DNA from: an uncultured Planctomycetaceae bacterium
Lineage (GTDB): Bacteria; Planctomycetota; Planctomycetia; Pirellulales; Thermoguttaceae
Assembly: GCA_946408825.1 (NCBI GenBank)
Contig: CAMJTU010000012.1
Coordinates: 29,608 to 93,607, forward strand
Direction of reading: 5' to 3'
DNA: 64,000 nt
Part shown: piece after piece, positions 43,205 through 52,066 of the stretch
How the letters are laid out: each line of letters begins with the position of its first letter
How positions within the stretch are numbered: the stretch's first letter is position 1
Program-made: the position numbers and the translations under genes
Notes under the pieces: model-generated
What the model was told of the DNA's origin: nothing
Databases searched by the model: none
The model's input: only the letters and a program-made list of their open reading frames with translations

Positions 43205-44021
43205 GGGCGTGTTGACACAAAGCAGTAAAAAGTCTACTGTGGTTCATTATGAACCTAACAGAAGCCGAATACAATCGTATAAAGGACTTACTTCCTCTTC
43301 AACGAGGTAATGTTCGAGTCGACAACCTCACGTTTTTGAACGCGATTCTCTACGTTTTGGAAAACGGTTGCAAATGGCGAGCATTGCCGAAGGAATTCGG
43401 TCAATGGTCGACAATCTACAAACGTTTTCGACGTTGGTCTGAAAACGGCGTTTTAAACCGTGTTTTTACGGCGTTGAATGAAGAGCGCCTAAAAGACGCC
43501 AAGACTTCCGTTCTGTCTTTGGACTCAACCTGTATCAAAGCGAGCCCAGACGCTACTGGAGCCTTAAAAAAACGGAAAACAATCGCTCGGTAAAACGCGC
43601 GGCGGTTCCAATACAAAAATTCACGCGATTGTCAGTAATTCCTCCTTGGTTGTTACGCTGTCCTTATCGGCAGGAAACTTGCACGACGCGCCGCAAGGTC
43701 GAACCCTCGTTAGGAGTATTGCGGGACGCTTTTCAGGATCAAGTCTTCTGATGGACAAAGCCTATGAGGGTGATCGCACGCGAAATTGTGTTGTCGATAG
43801 TGGAATGATTCCTGTGGCGCCTCCAAAAAAGAACCGTCTCGAACCTTGGAAATACGATAAAGATATTGTATAAACAACGCAATGAAGTGGAACGTTTTTT
43901 TCGAAGATTGAAGCGTTTTCGACGCGTTGCTACACGATACGACAAACTCGATCAAACATATCTAGCGATAATCCATCTAGCGTTGATATACGACTCTTTA
44001 GCTTGTTGTGTCAACACGCCC
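43205..44021 (+). mobile_element. IS5-family insertion sequence, complete ends
   Basis: The element is 817 bases long. Its ends are perfect inverted repeats, GGGCGTGTTGACACAA at 43205-43220 and the complement at 44006-44021. A TA dinucleotide flanks each end (43203-43204 and 44022-44023), as expected for TA target duplication in the IS427-like branch of IS5. The ends are intact but the transposase is in three frames, so this copy probably cannot move on its own. It lies 60 bases upstream of the palindrome-flanked ATPase promoter. Confidence 0.9.
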
Positions 44022-44024
44022 TAG
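43249..44024 (+). pseudogene. IS5-family transposase, frameshifted twice
   Basis: The first frame (43249 to about 43570) encodes MNLTEAEYNRIKDLLPLQ, a helix-turn-helix part, and the first catalytic Asp in LSLDSTCIKAS. At a run of seven A near 43565-43571 the homologous frame moves by +1 and continues as NGKQSLGKTRGG, then MDKAYEGD with the second Asp. Near 43868-43872 it moves by +1 again and continues as YKQRNEVERFFRRLKRF with the catalytic Glu. The stop TAG uses the right-end target bases at 44022-44024. The usual ORFA/ORFB slip of this group is -1, so a +1 at a short A run, plus a second shift, points to decay. Confidence 0.8.
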
Positions 44025-44443
44025 ACAATCCCTTTAACGGTCAGAGAAATAACGGTCATACAAACTAGGAGACGACTGCAAATCCCCGTTTCCGCAATTT
44101 TTATTTCGGCCAAAAACCGCAAATCCGCAGTTTTTGTTCAGCCTTTATACCGCATTACCGCAATTTTTCAAAAGTCGGTCTGTACCTGTCGAGAAAAACT
44201 AAGTCCAAATTTGCTCGCGACTTTCTTCAAGATTCCCTTTCATCAGCAGGAACTGCAAACGAAGGCTCCCTTACTTTGCAAAATATACGGACGCCATTCT
44301 GGTCGTCCGAAAACCTCCGAATGCAGTCCGATGACGGCGCCGTTTTCCTCTCGACGTAATCGTTTTGTTATTGCATAATTTACTATCCGTTTATTTGACA
44401 AATTTGGAGCGTTTCATTTGACAGATTGTGAGCGTTCATCCGC
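44025..44443. other. AT-rich gap between the IS element and the GH18 gene
   Basis: No gene is supported. The words CCGCAATTTTT and CCGCAGTTTTTG recur around 44092-44170, and two tandem 22-23-base repeats lie at 44393-44437. The sequence looks like eroded accessory DNA. Confidence 0.5.
44393..44437. repeat. Adjacent pair of imperfect 22-23-base direct repeats
   Basis: ATTTGACA-aATTtg-GAGCGTT at 44393 and ATTTGACA-gATTgt-GAGCGTT at 44416 follow head to tail. They end 6 bases before the stop of the GH18 gene (minus strand). Confidence 0.7.
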
Positions 44444-45502
44444 TTATTTAGCGTTTACGACCGTCTCTTGCTCCGACGGACGCTCCGTTTCAGAAAGCTT
44501 CTTCTGAGCCGTTTCATAAATCTTATTTAACAGACTCAACTCCTTCTCCGCCGTATAATCCTGACTTATTTCCCAGATCATGACGCCGCCCGCGTTCTCG
44601 AAGGCGAATTCTGTTTTTCGGGCGATCGTCTCCAACCCGTTATAATACGCAGTCGCGCCTTTATAGTCTGTTTTATCCTTCGCGGCGTTATTCTTATCGG
44701 CGGCGACTAAATCCTTGTAGGAAGCCCAGCTCGGTCTAGCGTAAAACGGTACGCCGAGCATAATTTTCTCGTTGGGAAGTCCGACTTTTTTCCAAGCGTT
44801 CACGCTGTCTACCGCATACTGATACGGAGAATGTCCACTTCCCCCGTTGCCGTCGTAAGCCATGACGTTGACCCAATTTAAACAACCAAGCGCCGTCGAG
44901 GAATAGTCGGCGGCCATGAAGCCCGTGACCGCGGAGGTAAGAATCTTCCCTTCCCCTCTCTGGTCGAGTCCCTCCCTCAAATACTTGATTAAAGTCTCGT
45001 ACTGGCGACTTGTATTGGCTCTTGGATATTCCCAGTCGACGTCGATTCCGTCGAGTCCGTAATCGTCCACGACCTTCAACATAGCGTTTGCCAGCGTCCT
45101 GCATTTGGCGTCCGTGTCGGTCGCCGCGGCAAAGGTGGATTCAAGCGGTTTTCCCTTATACGACCAACCGCCGATCGCGATACTGACCTTCACGTTGTTT
45201 TCATGCGCCTTTTTCACCAGCGCGGTCATGAAGCCGCCGTCGTTTAAAGGTCGGACTTCCCCATCCTCCGTCGGAATGGCAAACGCGTAAATCAGATGCG
45301 TTACTTGGTTGTAATCGATCCTGTCCAGATACCCCGCGCCATACCAGTTTGGCGCGTAACCGACGACCTTGAACTGATCCATTCCAGACCCACGTTCAGG
45401 CAAGGCGAACAAGAAACTGAGAACCGCAATAACGACGAAGAATTTGCCAAGGGTAAAACCGTCTCGTCTTATTCTTCTCTCTTTTCCAAATATATTGAGC
45501 AT
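44444..45502 (-). CDS. GH18 family glycosidase (chitinase-like)
   Basis: The 352-residue protein starts with a basic segment and a hydrophobic helix (FFVVIAVLSFLFALP), either a signal or an anchor. A TIM barrel follows with VSIAIGGWSY (the SxGG strand) and the catalytic DxxDxDxE motif as GLDGIDVDWEYP near residue 150, with Glu as acid. WVNVMAYDGNGG and the closing GGVMIWEISQDY are also standard GH18 segments. Substrates of the family are chitin, peptidoglycan-type GlcNAc or N-glycans. It is probably exported. AAGGTCGC stands before the ATG. Confidence 0.92.
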   Translation of the reverse strand: MLNIFGKERRIRRDGFTLGKFFVVIAVLSFLFALPERGSGMDQFKVVGYAPNWYGAGYLDRIDYNQVTHLIYAFAIPTEDGEVRPLNDGGFMTALVKKAHENNVKVSIAIGGWSYKGKPLESTFAAATDTDAKCRTLANAMLKVVDDYGLDGIDVDWEYPRANTSRQYETLIKYLREGLDQRGEGKILTSAVTGFMAADYSSTALGCLNWVNVMAYDGNGGSGHSPYQYAVDSVNAWKKVGLPNEKIMLGVPFYARPSWASYKDLVAADKNNAAKDKTDYKGATAYYNGLETIARKTEFAFENAGGVMIWEISQDYTAEKELSLLNKIYETAQKKLSETERPSEQETVVNAK

Positions 45503-45634
45503 TTGAGCGACCTTAGGTTTTGTTGAATAAAGACGTCAATAAGGGCGTCCTGTTGATTCTATTCACGGACAATTCCTTACGAGGAGAAGCAAACGGCGTT
45601 TTAACCAAACGCGACGTCTGCGCCTTATACGCCA

Positions 45635-45672
45635 AAGGGGGCGCGTTCTCTCGTGAGTATACGCGCCCCCTT
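45635..45672 (-). terminator. Hairpin after the RND permease gene
   Basis: A perfect 12-bp stem, AAGGGGGCGCGT / ACGCGCCCCCTT, with a 14-base loop lies 32 bases past the permease stop. The T tract on the minus strand is short. Confidence 0.6.
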
Positions 45673-45703
45673 CGTCAAAATCAAGCGTCGCCAAAGCGGC
45701 AAG

Positions 45704-48700
45704 CTACTTTTTCGCTCGCGTCTTGCCCGTCCGCACGCGGAACAGGATCGAATAGAAGATCGGCACGACGTAGAGCGTCAGAACCGTCGCGAAGATCAGA
45801 CCGAACATGATCGCCGTCGCCATCGAGTCGAAGAGCGGATCCTGCAGCAGCGGAATCATGCCGACGATGACGGTCATCGCGGCGACGGTCACCGGTCTCA
45901 TTCTCTCGACGCTGGCGTCGACGATCGCGTCGTAGGGGCTTTCGCCCTTCGCAAGTTCCTCTTCGATCTGATCCATAAGCACGACCCCGTTGCGCACCAT
46001 CATTCCGAGCAAACTCATGACGCCGATCAGCGCCATAAAGCCGAACGGTTTGCCGAGCGCGAGGAGCCCGAGCGTCACGCCGATCGACGCGAGCGGGAAC
46101 GTCAAGACGATGATCAGCGGCTGACGGATTCCGTTAAAGAGCGCGACGACGATAATCGCCATGAAAACGAACGCTATCGGCGTCTTGCCCAGAAGGACTT
46201 TCGTCGCGTCTTGCGAACGCTCGTACTGTCCGCCATATTCGATCGAATATCCCGGCGGAAGTTCGATTTCCGCTATTTTAGGTTGAATGGACTTAACTAA
46301 ATCAGACCAGTTGCCTTTGATCGGATCCGCGCCGACCGTAACCGTCGGAATGCGATTGCGGCGACAGATGATCCCCGGCTCCCAGACGTAATCGACGTCG
46401 TCGCACACCTGCATAAGGGGCACGCTTTTGGAACCCAGCCCCCAGACGGGCAGATTGCGGAGCGCCTCGGGATCGTTTCGGTCCGCTTCCGCGGCGCGAA
46501 ACATGATCGGAAGCTGCTCTTCGCCGTCGGCGTAGAATCCGCACGGGATTCCTTTGGTCGCCCATCGGAGCGCGAAAAGAGTCTCGCTACGCGTGACGAG
46601 CGCCTGACGTCCTTTCGTCTGCGAATAATCGGGTTTCCAGCTAGGAATATCCTGTCGCCAGTCGTCGCGGACAAATTTCGCGTCGGGTTCGGCGCGCAGA
46701 ATAGCCTTAACTTTTTCGCTTAACTGCCGAACAATCCTGCGATCAGGTCCGCTTACGCGCGCCTCAAGTTCCGACTTCGTCGTCGGACCGAGCGCGAAAC
46801 GCTGCGCACGCGTCTCCGCCTCCGGACAGTTGTCGGCAAGCCACTTTTCACACGGATCGATAATCTGCTCGATCCTGTCGATCGAATCGACGTTGACGAC
46901 AATCTGCGCGTAGCTCGAGTTGATAATCTCCGGCTCGTAGGGGAGATAGAATCGCGGCGGTCCCGCGCCGATGAAGCTCGCGACGTTCGTCACGCCCTCT
47001 TGCTGCGAAAGATACTCTTCGACCTTGCGAAGGTCGTCCGACGTCTTGTTCACCGAAGTCCCCTCCGGTTCCCAGAAATCGACCATGAACTGCGCGCGTT
47101 GCGCCCTCGGGAAGAAAATCTGAGGAATGCGCGTGAACCCCGCGCAGGAAAGAACGAGCGCCCCGACGAGAACGAGAAGCGTCAGATACCGAAATCGCAG
47201 CGCGCTTTCGAGCGTCCGGCGATATAAGCGGTACATAACGCCCGCATGGGGATCCGCGCCGTTTTTAGACGGTTTAGCGTGGACAAACCAATAGTAGACG
47301 ACCGGCGTTTGAAGCATCGCGACAAACCAACTGATGATCAGCGAGACCCCGACGACGATAAAGAGCGACCGCGCGTATTCCCCGACCATGTTCGGAGAGA
47401 GATACACGGGCCAGAACGCGAGCGCGCCGACCAACGTCGCGCCCAGAAGCTGGTACGCGGCGCGACGCGTTCCCTCGACGCACGCCTCTTTCCGATCCAT
47501 CCCGCGCTGCATTCGCACCAAGATCATATCGCCGACGACGACCGCGTCGTCCACGAGAATGCCGAGCGCGACGATTAGCGATCCCAAAGACGTACGCTGC
47601 AAGTCGACGCCAAGCGCGCGAAGAACGCAGAACGTTCCCAGAAGAACGACCAGCAAACTGCTCGTAATTAAGATTCCGCTCCGCCAGCCCATCGCGACCA
47701 TCACGACGAGCGTCACGATGCAGATCGATTCATAGAGGTTTTTCGTGAACGCGTGAATCGAAACCTGAACGCTGTCCGGCTGATAGCTTATGTCGTGGAT
47801 ATTGAATCCCGCCGGCATATCCTCGAGGGCGGCGGCGAGTTTTTCACGAACTTCGCGCCCCATAAGCAACACGTTCCCGTTCGGAACGGGCGAAAGCGCG
47901 ATTGCGACGGCGCGTTCGCCGTTACAGCGCAGGATTTTGGACGGTTCGTCGTCCGTGACGCGGCGCACAGTCGCGACGTCCTTGAGACGGATCTGGCGCG
48001 TTCCGTCTCCTTCTTCACCTTCAAAACGCGAAACGGCAGATTCGATCGGCGTGTCCGAAACGACGGAATCCGCGACCCCGAGAACCCCCTCGATCACGCC
48101 GTCGGGCAGGTGCAAATCTTCAATTTCTTCGAGCGAATCGAACCGTCCCGACGGCGCGACGCGAATCTTTGTCCCGTCGACGTTGAGCGCTCCCGCGTCG
48201 ATCGACAGGTTCTGACTCTGCAGCATGAGAAAAATTTGCGCCGGTTTCACGTTGAGTTCCGCCATTCGCGCGCGTGAAATCTCGACCTCGATCCGTTCCG
48301 AAGGAAGTCCCCATAGCTCCACGCGGCGCACCTGATCGACGCGGAGTAATTCGCGCTGAAGTCGACGCGCCTGCTCGATGAGTTCGGCGTCGGAGAACCC
48401 GTCCGCCGTGAGGGCGAAAACGCACCCGTAGACGTCCCCGAAGTCGTCGTTGACGATCGGCGGCAAGGCCTCGACGGGAAGCTCTGTCTTAATCGTCGCC
48501 AACTTATTGCGCAGATCCTCCCAACGTTCGGGCATCTCCGACGCCTTAAGGCTTTCTTTAAGGTCGACGAAGACGAAAGAAACGCCCGGTTTAGAGATAG
48601 AACGTATCTTGTCCAGTCCCTTGATCTGCTGGGCGGCGCGTTCGACGACGTTCGTTACGCGCTCTTCGATTTCCTCTGAAGAACTGCCGGGGCATAACGT

Positions 48701-48841
48701 GACGACAACCGCCGTCTTGACCGTAAATTCAGGATCTTCTAACCGTCCGAGCGTGAGATAGGACCACGCGCCGGCCGTCGCGATGAGAAAAACGCAAAAG
48801 CCGACGACAAAACGGTTGTTGATTGCATATTTTGGCAGCAT
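45704..48841 (-). CDS. RND efflux transporter permease subunit
   Basis: The 1045-residue protein is an AcrB-type proton-driven pump with two repeats of six membrane helices and two large periplasmic loops. The paired proton-path aspartates are in LGILVDDAVVVGDMI near residue 400. The later partner position reads GMMVRNGVVLMDQ, Arg instead of the AcrB Lys, as in many related pumps. The N-terminus, PKYAINNRFVVGFCVFLIA, is typical of the group. It follows its lipoprotein adaptor by 55 bases. No outer-membrane channel gene is adjacent, so a channel encoded elsewhere must be shared. The cargo is unknown. Confidence 0.93.
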   Translation of the reverse strand: MLPKYAINNRFVVGFCVFLIATAGAWSYLTLGRLEDPEFTVKTAVVVTLCPGSSSEEIEERVTNVVERAAQQIKGLDKIRSISKPGVSFVFVDLKESLKASEMPERWEDLRNKLATIKTELPVEALPPIVNDDFGDVYGCVFALTADGFSDAELIEQARRLQRELLRVDQVRRVELWGLPSERIEVEISRARMAELNVKPAQIFLMLQSQNLSIDAGALNVDGTKIRVAPSGRFDSLEEIEDLHLPDGVIEGVLGVADSVVSDTPIESAVSRFEGEEGDGTRQIRLKDVATVRRVTDDEPSKILRCNGERAVAIALSPVPNGNVLLMGREVREKLAAALEDMPAGFNIHDISYQPDSVQVSIHAFTKNLYESICIVTLVVMVAMGWRSGILITSSLLVVLLGTFCVLRALGVDLQRTSLGSLIVALGILVDDAVVVGDMILVRMQRGMDRKEACVEGTRRAAYQLLGATLVGALAFWPVYLSPNMVGEYARSLFIVVGVSLIISWFVAMLQTPVVYYWFVHAKPSKNGADPHAGVMYRLYRRTLESALRFRYLTLLVLVGALVLSCAGFTRIPQIFFPRAQRAQFMVDFWEPEGTSVNKTSDDLRKVEEYLSQQEGVTNVASFIGAGPPRFYLPYEPEIINSSYAQIVVNVDSIDRIEQIIDPCEKWLADNCPEAETRAQRFALGPTTKSELEARVSGPDRRIVRQLSEKVKAILRAEPDAKFVRDDWRQDIPSWKPDYSQTKGRQALVTRSETLFALRWATKGIPCGFYADGEEQLPIMFRAAEADRNDPEALRNLPVWGLGSKSVPLMQVCDDVDYVWEPGIICRRNRIPTVTVGADPIKGNWSDLVKSIQPKIAEIELPPGYSIEYGGQYERSQDATKVLLGKTPIAFVFMAIIVVALFNGIRQPLIIVLTFPLASIGVTLGLLALGKPFGFMALIGVMSLLGMMVRNGVVLMDQIEEELAKGESPYDAIVDASVERMRPVTVAAMTVIVGMIPLLQDPLFDSMATAIMFGLIFATVLTLYVVPIFYSILFRVRTGKTRAKK

Positions 48842-48896
48842 GACAATCTATCGTATAAAAGTTTGCGCGATTCTTTAGTTCAGGACGCGTTGCGAT

Positions 48897-50210
48897 TCAG
48901 ATATTTTCCGGAAGTCGAATTTTCTGACCGTCGGTTAGAAAACGAGCGCCTGCGCCGACGATCGTTTCCCCTTCGGAAAGCCCTTCAAGAATCTGCGCCA
49001 TATCGCCGACCGTATCGCCGACTTTAACGACCCGACGCGTAAGAGTAAGGGAGTCTTGATCGACGATCCAGACGTTCGTCTCCGCCGACGAAGAGTTCGC
49101 GTCTTTGTCGGCGCCCGAAACGAGCGACGAAATCGGAACGAGCGTGTAAGGCTTCTCCTCGGTAAGGGTGATTTTAGCAATCCCCGCCATCCCGAGAAGC
49201 ACGCCGTCTTCTTCCGTCGCGTCGATAGAAATTGTCATTAGGTAAGAACGAGAATTTTTTCGGAGCGAAGTCGAAGCCTCTTTCACGGTCGCAGAAAAAA
49301 CCTTGTCGGGAATCGTTCCGAATACGCACTCGACCTTGACGACGTCGGACAGGCGAAGCGCAACCTCCTCCGTTACGTTGAGTTCCCCCTCAAACGATTT
49401 ATCGTCGATAAGCGTCAAAATGGCGACGCCGGGCGCGACCGTTTCATGATTGTCGAAAAATTTCTCTGTCGCGACGCCCGAGAACGGCGCGACGAGCGTC
49501 GTGTCGTTGAGTTTATTCTCCGCAAGCTGAAGGTCGATCTCAAGCCCGGCGATTTTTGCGCGCGCCATCTCAATCTCTTCGTCGCGAGAACCCTTACGCG
49601 CTTTTTCGAGCGTCTTCTCTGCGGCGCGCTCGGCGGCGACGGCGCTGTCGTACGTCGATTTCGCAAGGTCAAACTGCAGTTCCGACGCGGTTCCGTCGAG
49701 ATGCAGACTTTCCATACGACGATACTGCCGTTCCGCCGTTTCACGCTGAGATTTCGCCGCTTCGTAGCCCGCCTCCGCAGAGGCCAAATCTTCCGGACGC
49801 GCGCCCGTCTCCATCGCCTTCAACGCCGCGCGCGCTTCGACTAGCGCCTGATTGCAACGATCCACGACAAGCTGATAATCGCGCCTCTCAAGTTGCGCGA
49901 CGACTTCCCCTTGCTTGAATCGTCTCCCCGGCGTCACGTCGAAATTCTCGAGTTTACCCGGAACACGGAACGAGAGCTTCGCCGACGCGGCCTCTTTAAC
50001 GACGACGGGAAAAGTACGCGTCTCAGTCGACGCGTCCCCTAAAACGACGAACGGCTGAATTAACCGTCCGGGTTTCTCCGTCTCAGAAGGCGCGGTCTGC
50101 GACTTGGAAGCGCTATGCCGACACGAAGGGAAAACGCTGAGCGTAAAGAGCGCCAAGAGAACTGCAAAACAGAGAGCGCTCCTTTTACGGTGGAATTTCA
50201 CAATGTTCAT
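48897..50210 (-). CDS. RND efflux periplasmic adaptor, lipoprotein
   Basis: The 437-residue product has a lipoprotein signal ending in VFPSC. A split lipoyl domain (GKLENFDVTPGRRFKQGEVVAQLERRD, about 85-110, written here in pieces: FDVTPGRRFKQGE) is interrupted by a long helical hairpin (about 110-240). Beta-barrel and membrane-proximal domains follow (TLVAPFSGVATEKF, then the C-terminal VGDTVGDMAQILEGLSEGE). It bridges the inner-membrane permease to an outer channel. GAGGAGG lies 7 bases before the ATG at 50210. It is the first gene of the pump operon and is divergent from kdsA. Confidence 0.9.
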   Translation of the reverse strand: MNIVKFHRKRSALCFAVLLALFTLSVFPSCRHSASKSQTAPSETEKPGRLIQPFVVLGDASTETRTFPVVVKEAASAKLSFRVPGKLENFDVTPGRRFKQGEVVAQLERRDYQLVVDRCNQALVEARAALKAMETGARPEDLASAEAGYEAAKSQRETAERQYRRMESLHLDGTASELQFDLAKSTYDSAVAAERAAEKTLEKARKGSRDEEIEMARAKIAGLEIDLQLAENKLNDTTLVAPFSGVATEKFFDNHETVAPGVAILTLIDDKSFEGELNVTEEVALRLSDVVKVECVFGTIPDKVFSATVKEASTSLRKNSRSYLMTISIDATEEDGVLLGMAGIAKITLTEEKPYTLVPISSLVSGADKDANSSSAETNVWIVDQDSLTLTRRVVKVGDTVGDMAQILEGLSEGETIVGAGARFLTDGQKIRLPENI

Positions 50211-50334
50211 AACGGCGCCTCCTCGGCGCAAAAATTAGATTCAGGAGCCGGCGGTCGCCGTAAACGCGCTAAAGCGCGCGATACGCTCCGTACAAAACAA
50301 CGTCTTATCCGACGCGACTTTCTCTGAACCGACC

Positions 50335-50363
50335 TTGTAAACGTCGCGAATTATCGATAGGAT
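50335..50363 (+). promoter_or_regulatory. Candidate promoter of kdsA
   Basis: TTGTAA and TAGGAT are 17 bases apart, about 85 bases upstream of the kdsA start. Confidence 0.4.
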
Positions 50364-50447
50364 CACTCGACGAAATCGCGGCTCGGCACGAGGGCGGCCC
50401 CGCCGCGCCGTCTTTTCACAGGTCTGTCGTCTTTTCGGAGGTTTAAA

Positions 50448-51296
50448 GTGACTTTGCCCAATAATCCTGTGCAAATAGGCTCATGTCGATGCGGCAAAGG
50501 CTGCGATCTAGTTTTGGTCGCGGGTCCCTGCGTCTTGGAAGAGTCGACCTCGCCAATTATCGCTAAAAGACTCCGCGAAATTGTTGACGAACTCAACCGC
50601 GACGGTTTCCCCGTCCAATTGATTTTCAAAGGTTCGTTCGACAAAGCAAACCGTACAAGCGTCGATTCGTGGCGCGGACCAGGCATGGACGCGGGACTCG
50701 CGCTGCTCTCTGAAATCCGCGAAGCCATTCAGACTCCCGTCGTGACCGATATTCACGAACCGGGACAAGCGGAGCCGGTCGGCAAAGTCGTCGACCTCCT
50801 TCAAATACCTGCGTTTCTCGCAAGACAGACGGATTTGCTCGCAGCCGCCGCGCGTACGGGAAAACCGACGCATGTTAAAAAAGGACAATTCATGGCGCCG
50901 CGCGACATGCGTTACGTCGTCGACAAACTCGTCGCGTTTGGCAATCCGAACGTCATCCTCGGAGAACGCGGAACGTTCTTCGGGTATGGCGCACTTGTAA
51001 ACGACTTCAGGTCTCTCGTCGTAATGCGCGAGACGGGCGCGCCTATTCTCTTTGACGCGACGCACAGCGTCCAAGAACCGAGCGCGTCTTCAGGAAAATC
51101 AGGCGGACGGCGCGAATTCGTCGCGCCTCTCGCAAAAGCGGCGGCGGCCGTTGGAATCGACGCGCTCTTCTTAGAAACCCACTTCGATCCCAGTCAATCG
51201 CCGAGCGACGGCGCCAACATGATACCGTTAGACGAACTCCCCGCGTTACTACGAACAGTCGTCGAGATCAGGCGTGTCGCGACGGAAACCCGGTAG
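50448..51296 (+). CDS. kdsA: 3-deoxy-8-phosphooctulonate (KDO-8-P) synthase
   Basis: KdsA condenses phosphoenolpyruvate with arabinose-5-phosphate to make KDO-8-phosphate for lipopolysaccharide. The 282-residue protein has LVAGPCVLEE, FKGSFDKANRTS, TDIHEPGQ, HVKKGQFMAP and FDATHSVQEPS, all in the usual order. The start is GTG at 50448 with GGAGG 6 bases upstream. An N-terminal CRCGKGC with three cysteines is unusual for the family. The gene indicates that this organism makes KDO-type lipopolysaccharide. Confidence 0.96.
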   Translation: MTLPNNPVQIGSCRCGKGCDLVLVAGPCVLEESTSPIIAKRLREIVDELNRDGFPVQLIFKGSFDKANRTSVDSWRGPGMDAGLALLSEIREAIQTPVVTDIHEPGQAEPVGKVVDLLQIPAFLARQTDLLAAAARTGKPTHVKKGQFMAPRDMRYVVDKLVAFGNPNVILGERGTFFGYGALVNDFRSLVVMRETGAPILFDATHSVQEPSASSGKSGGRREFVAPLAKAAAAVGIDALFLETHFDPSQSPSDGANMIPLDELPALLRTVVEIRRVATETR

Positions 51297-51299
51297 AAT

Positions 51300-51346
51300 A
51301 AAGACAAAGCCGCAGAACGGCGACCGTCCTGCGGCATGTCTTTATC
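51300..51346. terminator. Bidirectional terminator between kdsA and the Cys-rich gene
   Basis: AAAGACA + GCCGCAG pair with CTGCGGC + TGTCTTT around a central loop of 13 bases, giving TCTTTATC on the plus strand and TGTCTTTATTC on the minus strand. It can serve both converging genes. Confidence 0.65.
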
Positions 51347-51418
51347 TCCGTCGCCAAGTTGGCGCCGAGACGTCGTTGACTAGAAGCCTCGACGCTTCCT
51401 CAGCAGTCGTCGTCCGAA

Positions 51419-52066
51419 TCAGCAGCCCGTAGCGGGAGCGCAAGGAGCGACAGGCGCGCAAGCCGGAGCCGGAGCTTCGCAAGCGGGAGCGCAAGGCGCG
51501 ACGCAAGCCGGCGCGGCGATGCAAGGACGCGCGAAGGCGGCCTTCAGGCGCTGGAACGGCTTAATCGTGCAGCAGACCTTGCAGCAGGTCGGAGCCGCGG
51601 GAGCGCAAGCGGCCGGAGCCGGATCGCACGTCGGAGCGGCGGGAGCGCAAGCGGCCGGAGCCGGATCGCAGGCCGGAGCAGCGGGAGCGCAAGCGGCCGG
51701 AGCCGGATCGCAAACGGGAGCCGCAGGAGCGCAAGCGGCGGGAGCGCAAGGCGCACAAGGCGCGGGACCGCAAGCGGCCGGAGCGCAAGGCGCGAAGGAG
51801 ACGCACGGCTTCAGAGCGCAAAGGCGAGCCTTGAGGTTCGCGGCGCAGCAACCGACTTCGTTGACCGCCGTGCAAGCGGCGTTCTTAACGAGAGCCAGAG
51901 GATTGATGCACGGAACGCAAATCGGCGCGCAAGTCGGAGCCGCAGCGCAAGTCGGAGCCGGCGCGCAGGTCGGAGCGGCCGGAGCGCAAGGCGCGACGCA
52001 GTCCTGACCGAAAGCGCTGACGGCGACCAAAATAGCGGCGAAGAAGGAAAGGATACGACAAGTCAT
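51419..52066 (-). CDS. Secreted Cys/Pro/Ala-rich repeat protein
   Basis: The 215-residue product has a signal peptide (ILSFFAAILVAVSAFGQ), and the mature part holds 34 cysteines. Three perfect-length 14-residue repeats of the form CDPAPAACAPAAPx cover residues 119-160, flanked by looser CAP-type repeats. Two less repetitive parts (KNAACTAVNEVGCCAANLKARLC and CCKVCCTIKPFQRLKAAFAR, each shown only in part as KNAACTAVNEVGCC and KVCCTIKPFQRL) separate the repeats. I know no named family. The composition suggests a disulfide-linked structural or coat protein. AAGGAG precedes the ATG at 52066 by 8 bases. Confidence 0.75.
   Translation of the reverse strand: MTCRILSFFAAILVAVSAFGQDCVAPCAPAAPTCAPAPTCAAAPTCAPICVPCINPLALVKNAACTAVNEVGCCAANLKARLCALKPCVSFAPCAPAACGPAPCAPCAPAACAPAAPVCDPAPAACAPAAPACDPAPAACAPAAPTCDPAPAACAPAAPTCCKVCCTIKPFQRLKAAFARPCIAAPACVAPCAPACEAPAPACAPVAPCAPATGC
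51587..51712 (-). repeat. Three tandem 42-bp coding repeats
   Basis: Three in-frame copies of a 42-base unit encode residues 119-160 of the Cys-rich protein. Copies differ at only a few bases, so the array is recent or kept uniform by recombination. Confidence 0.85.
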
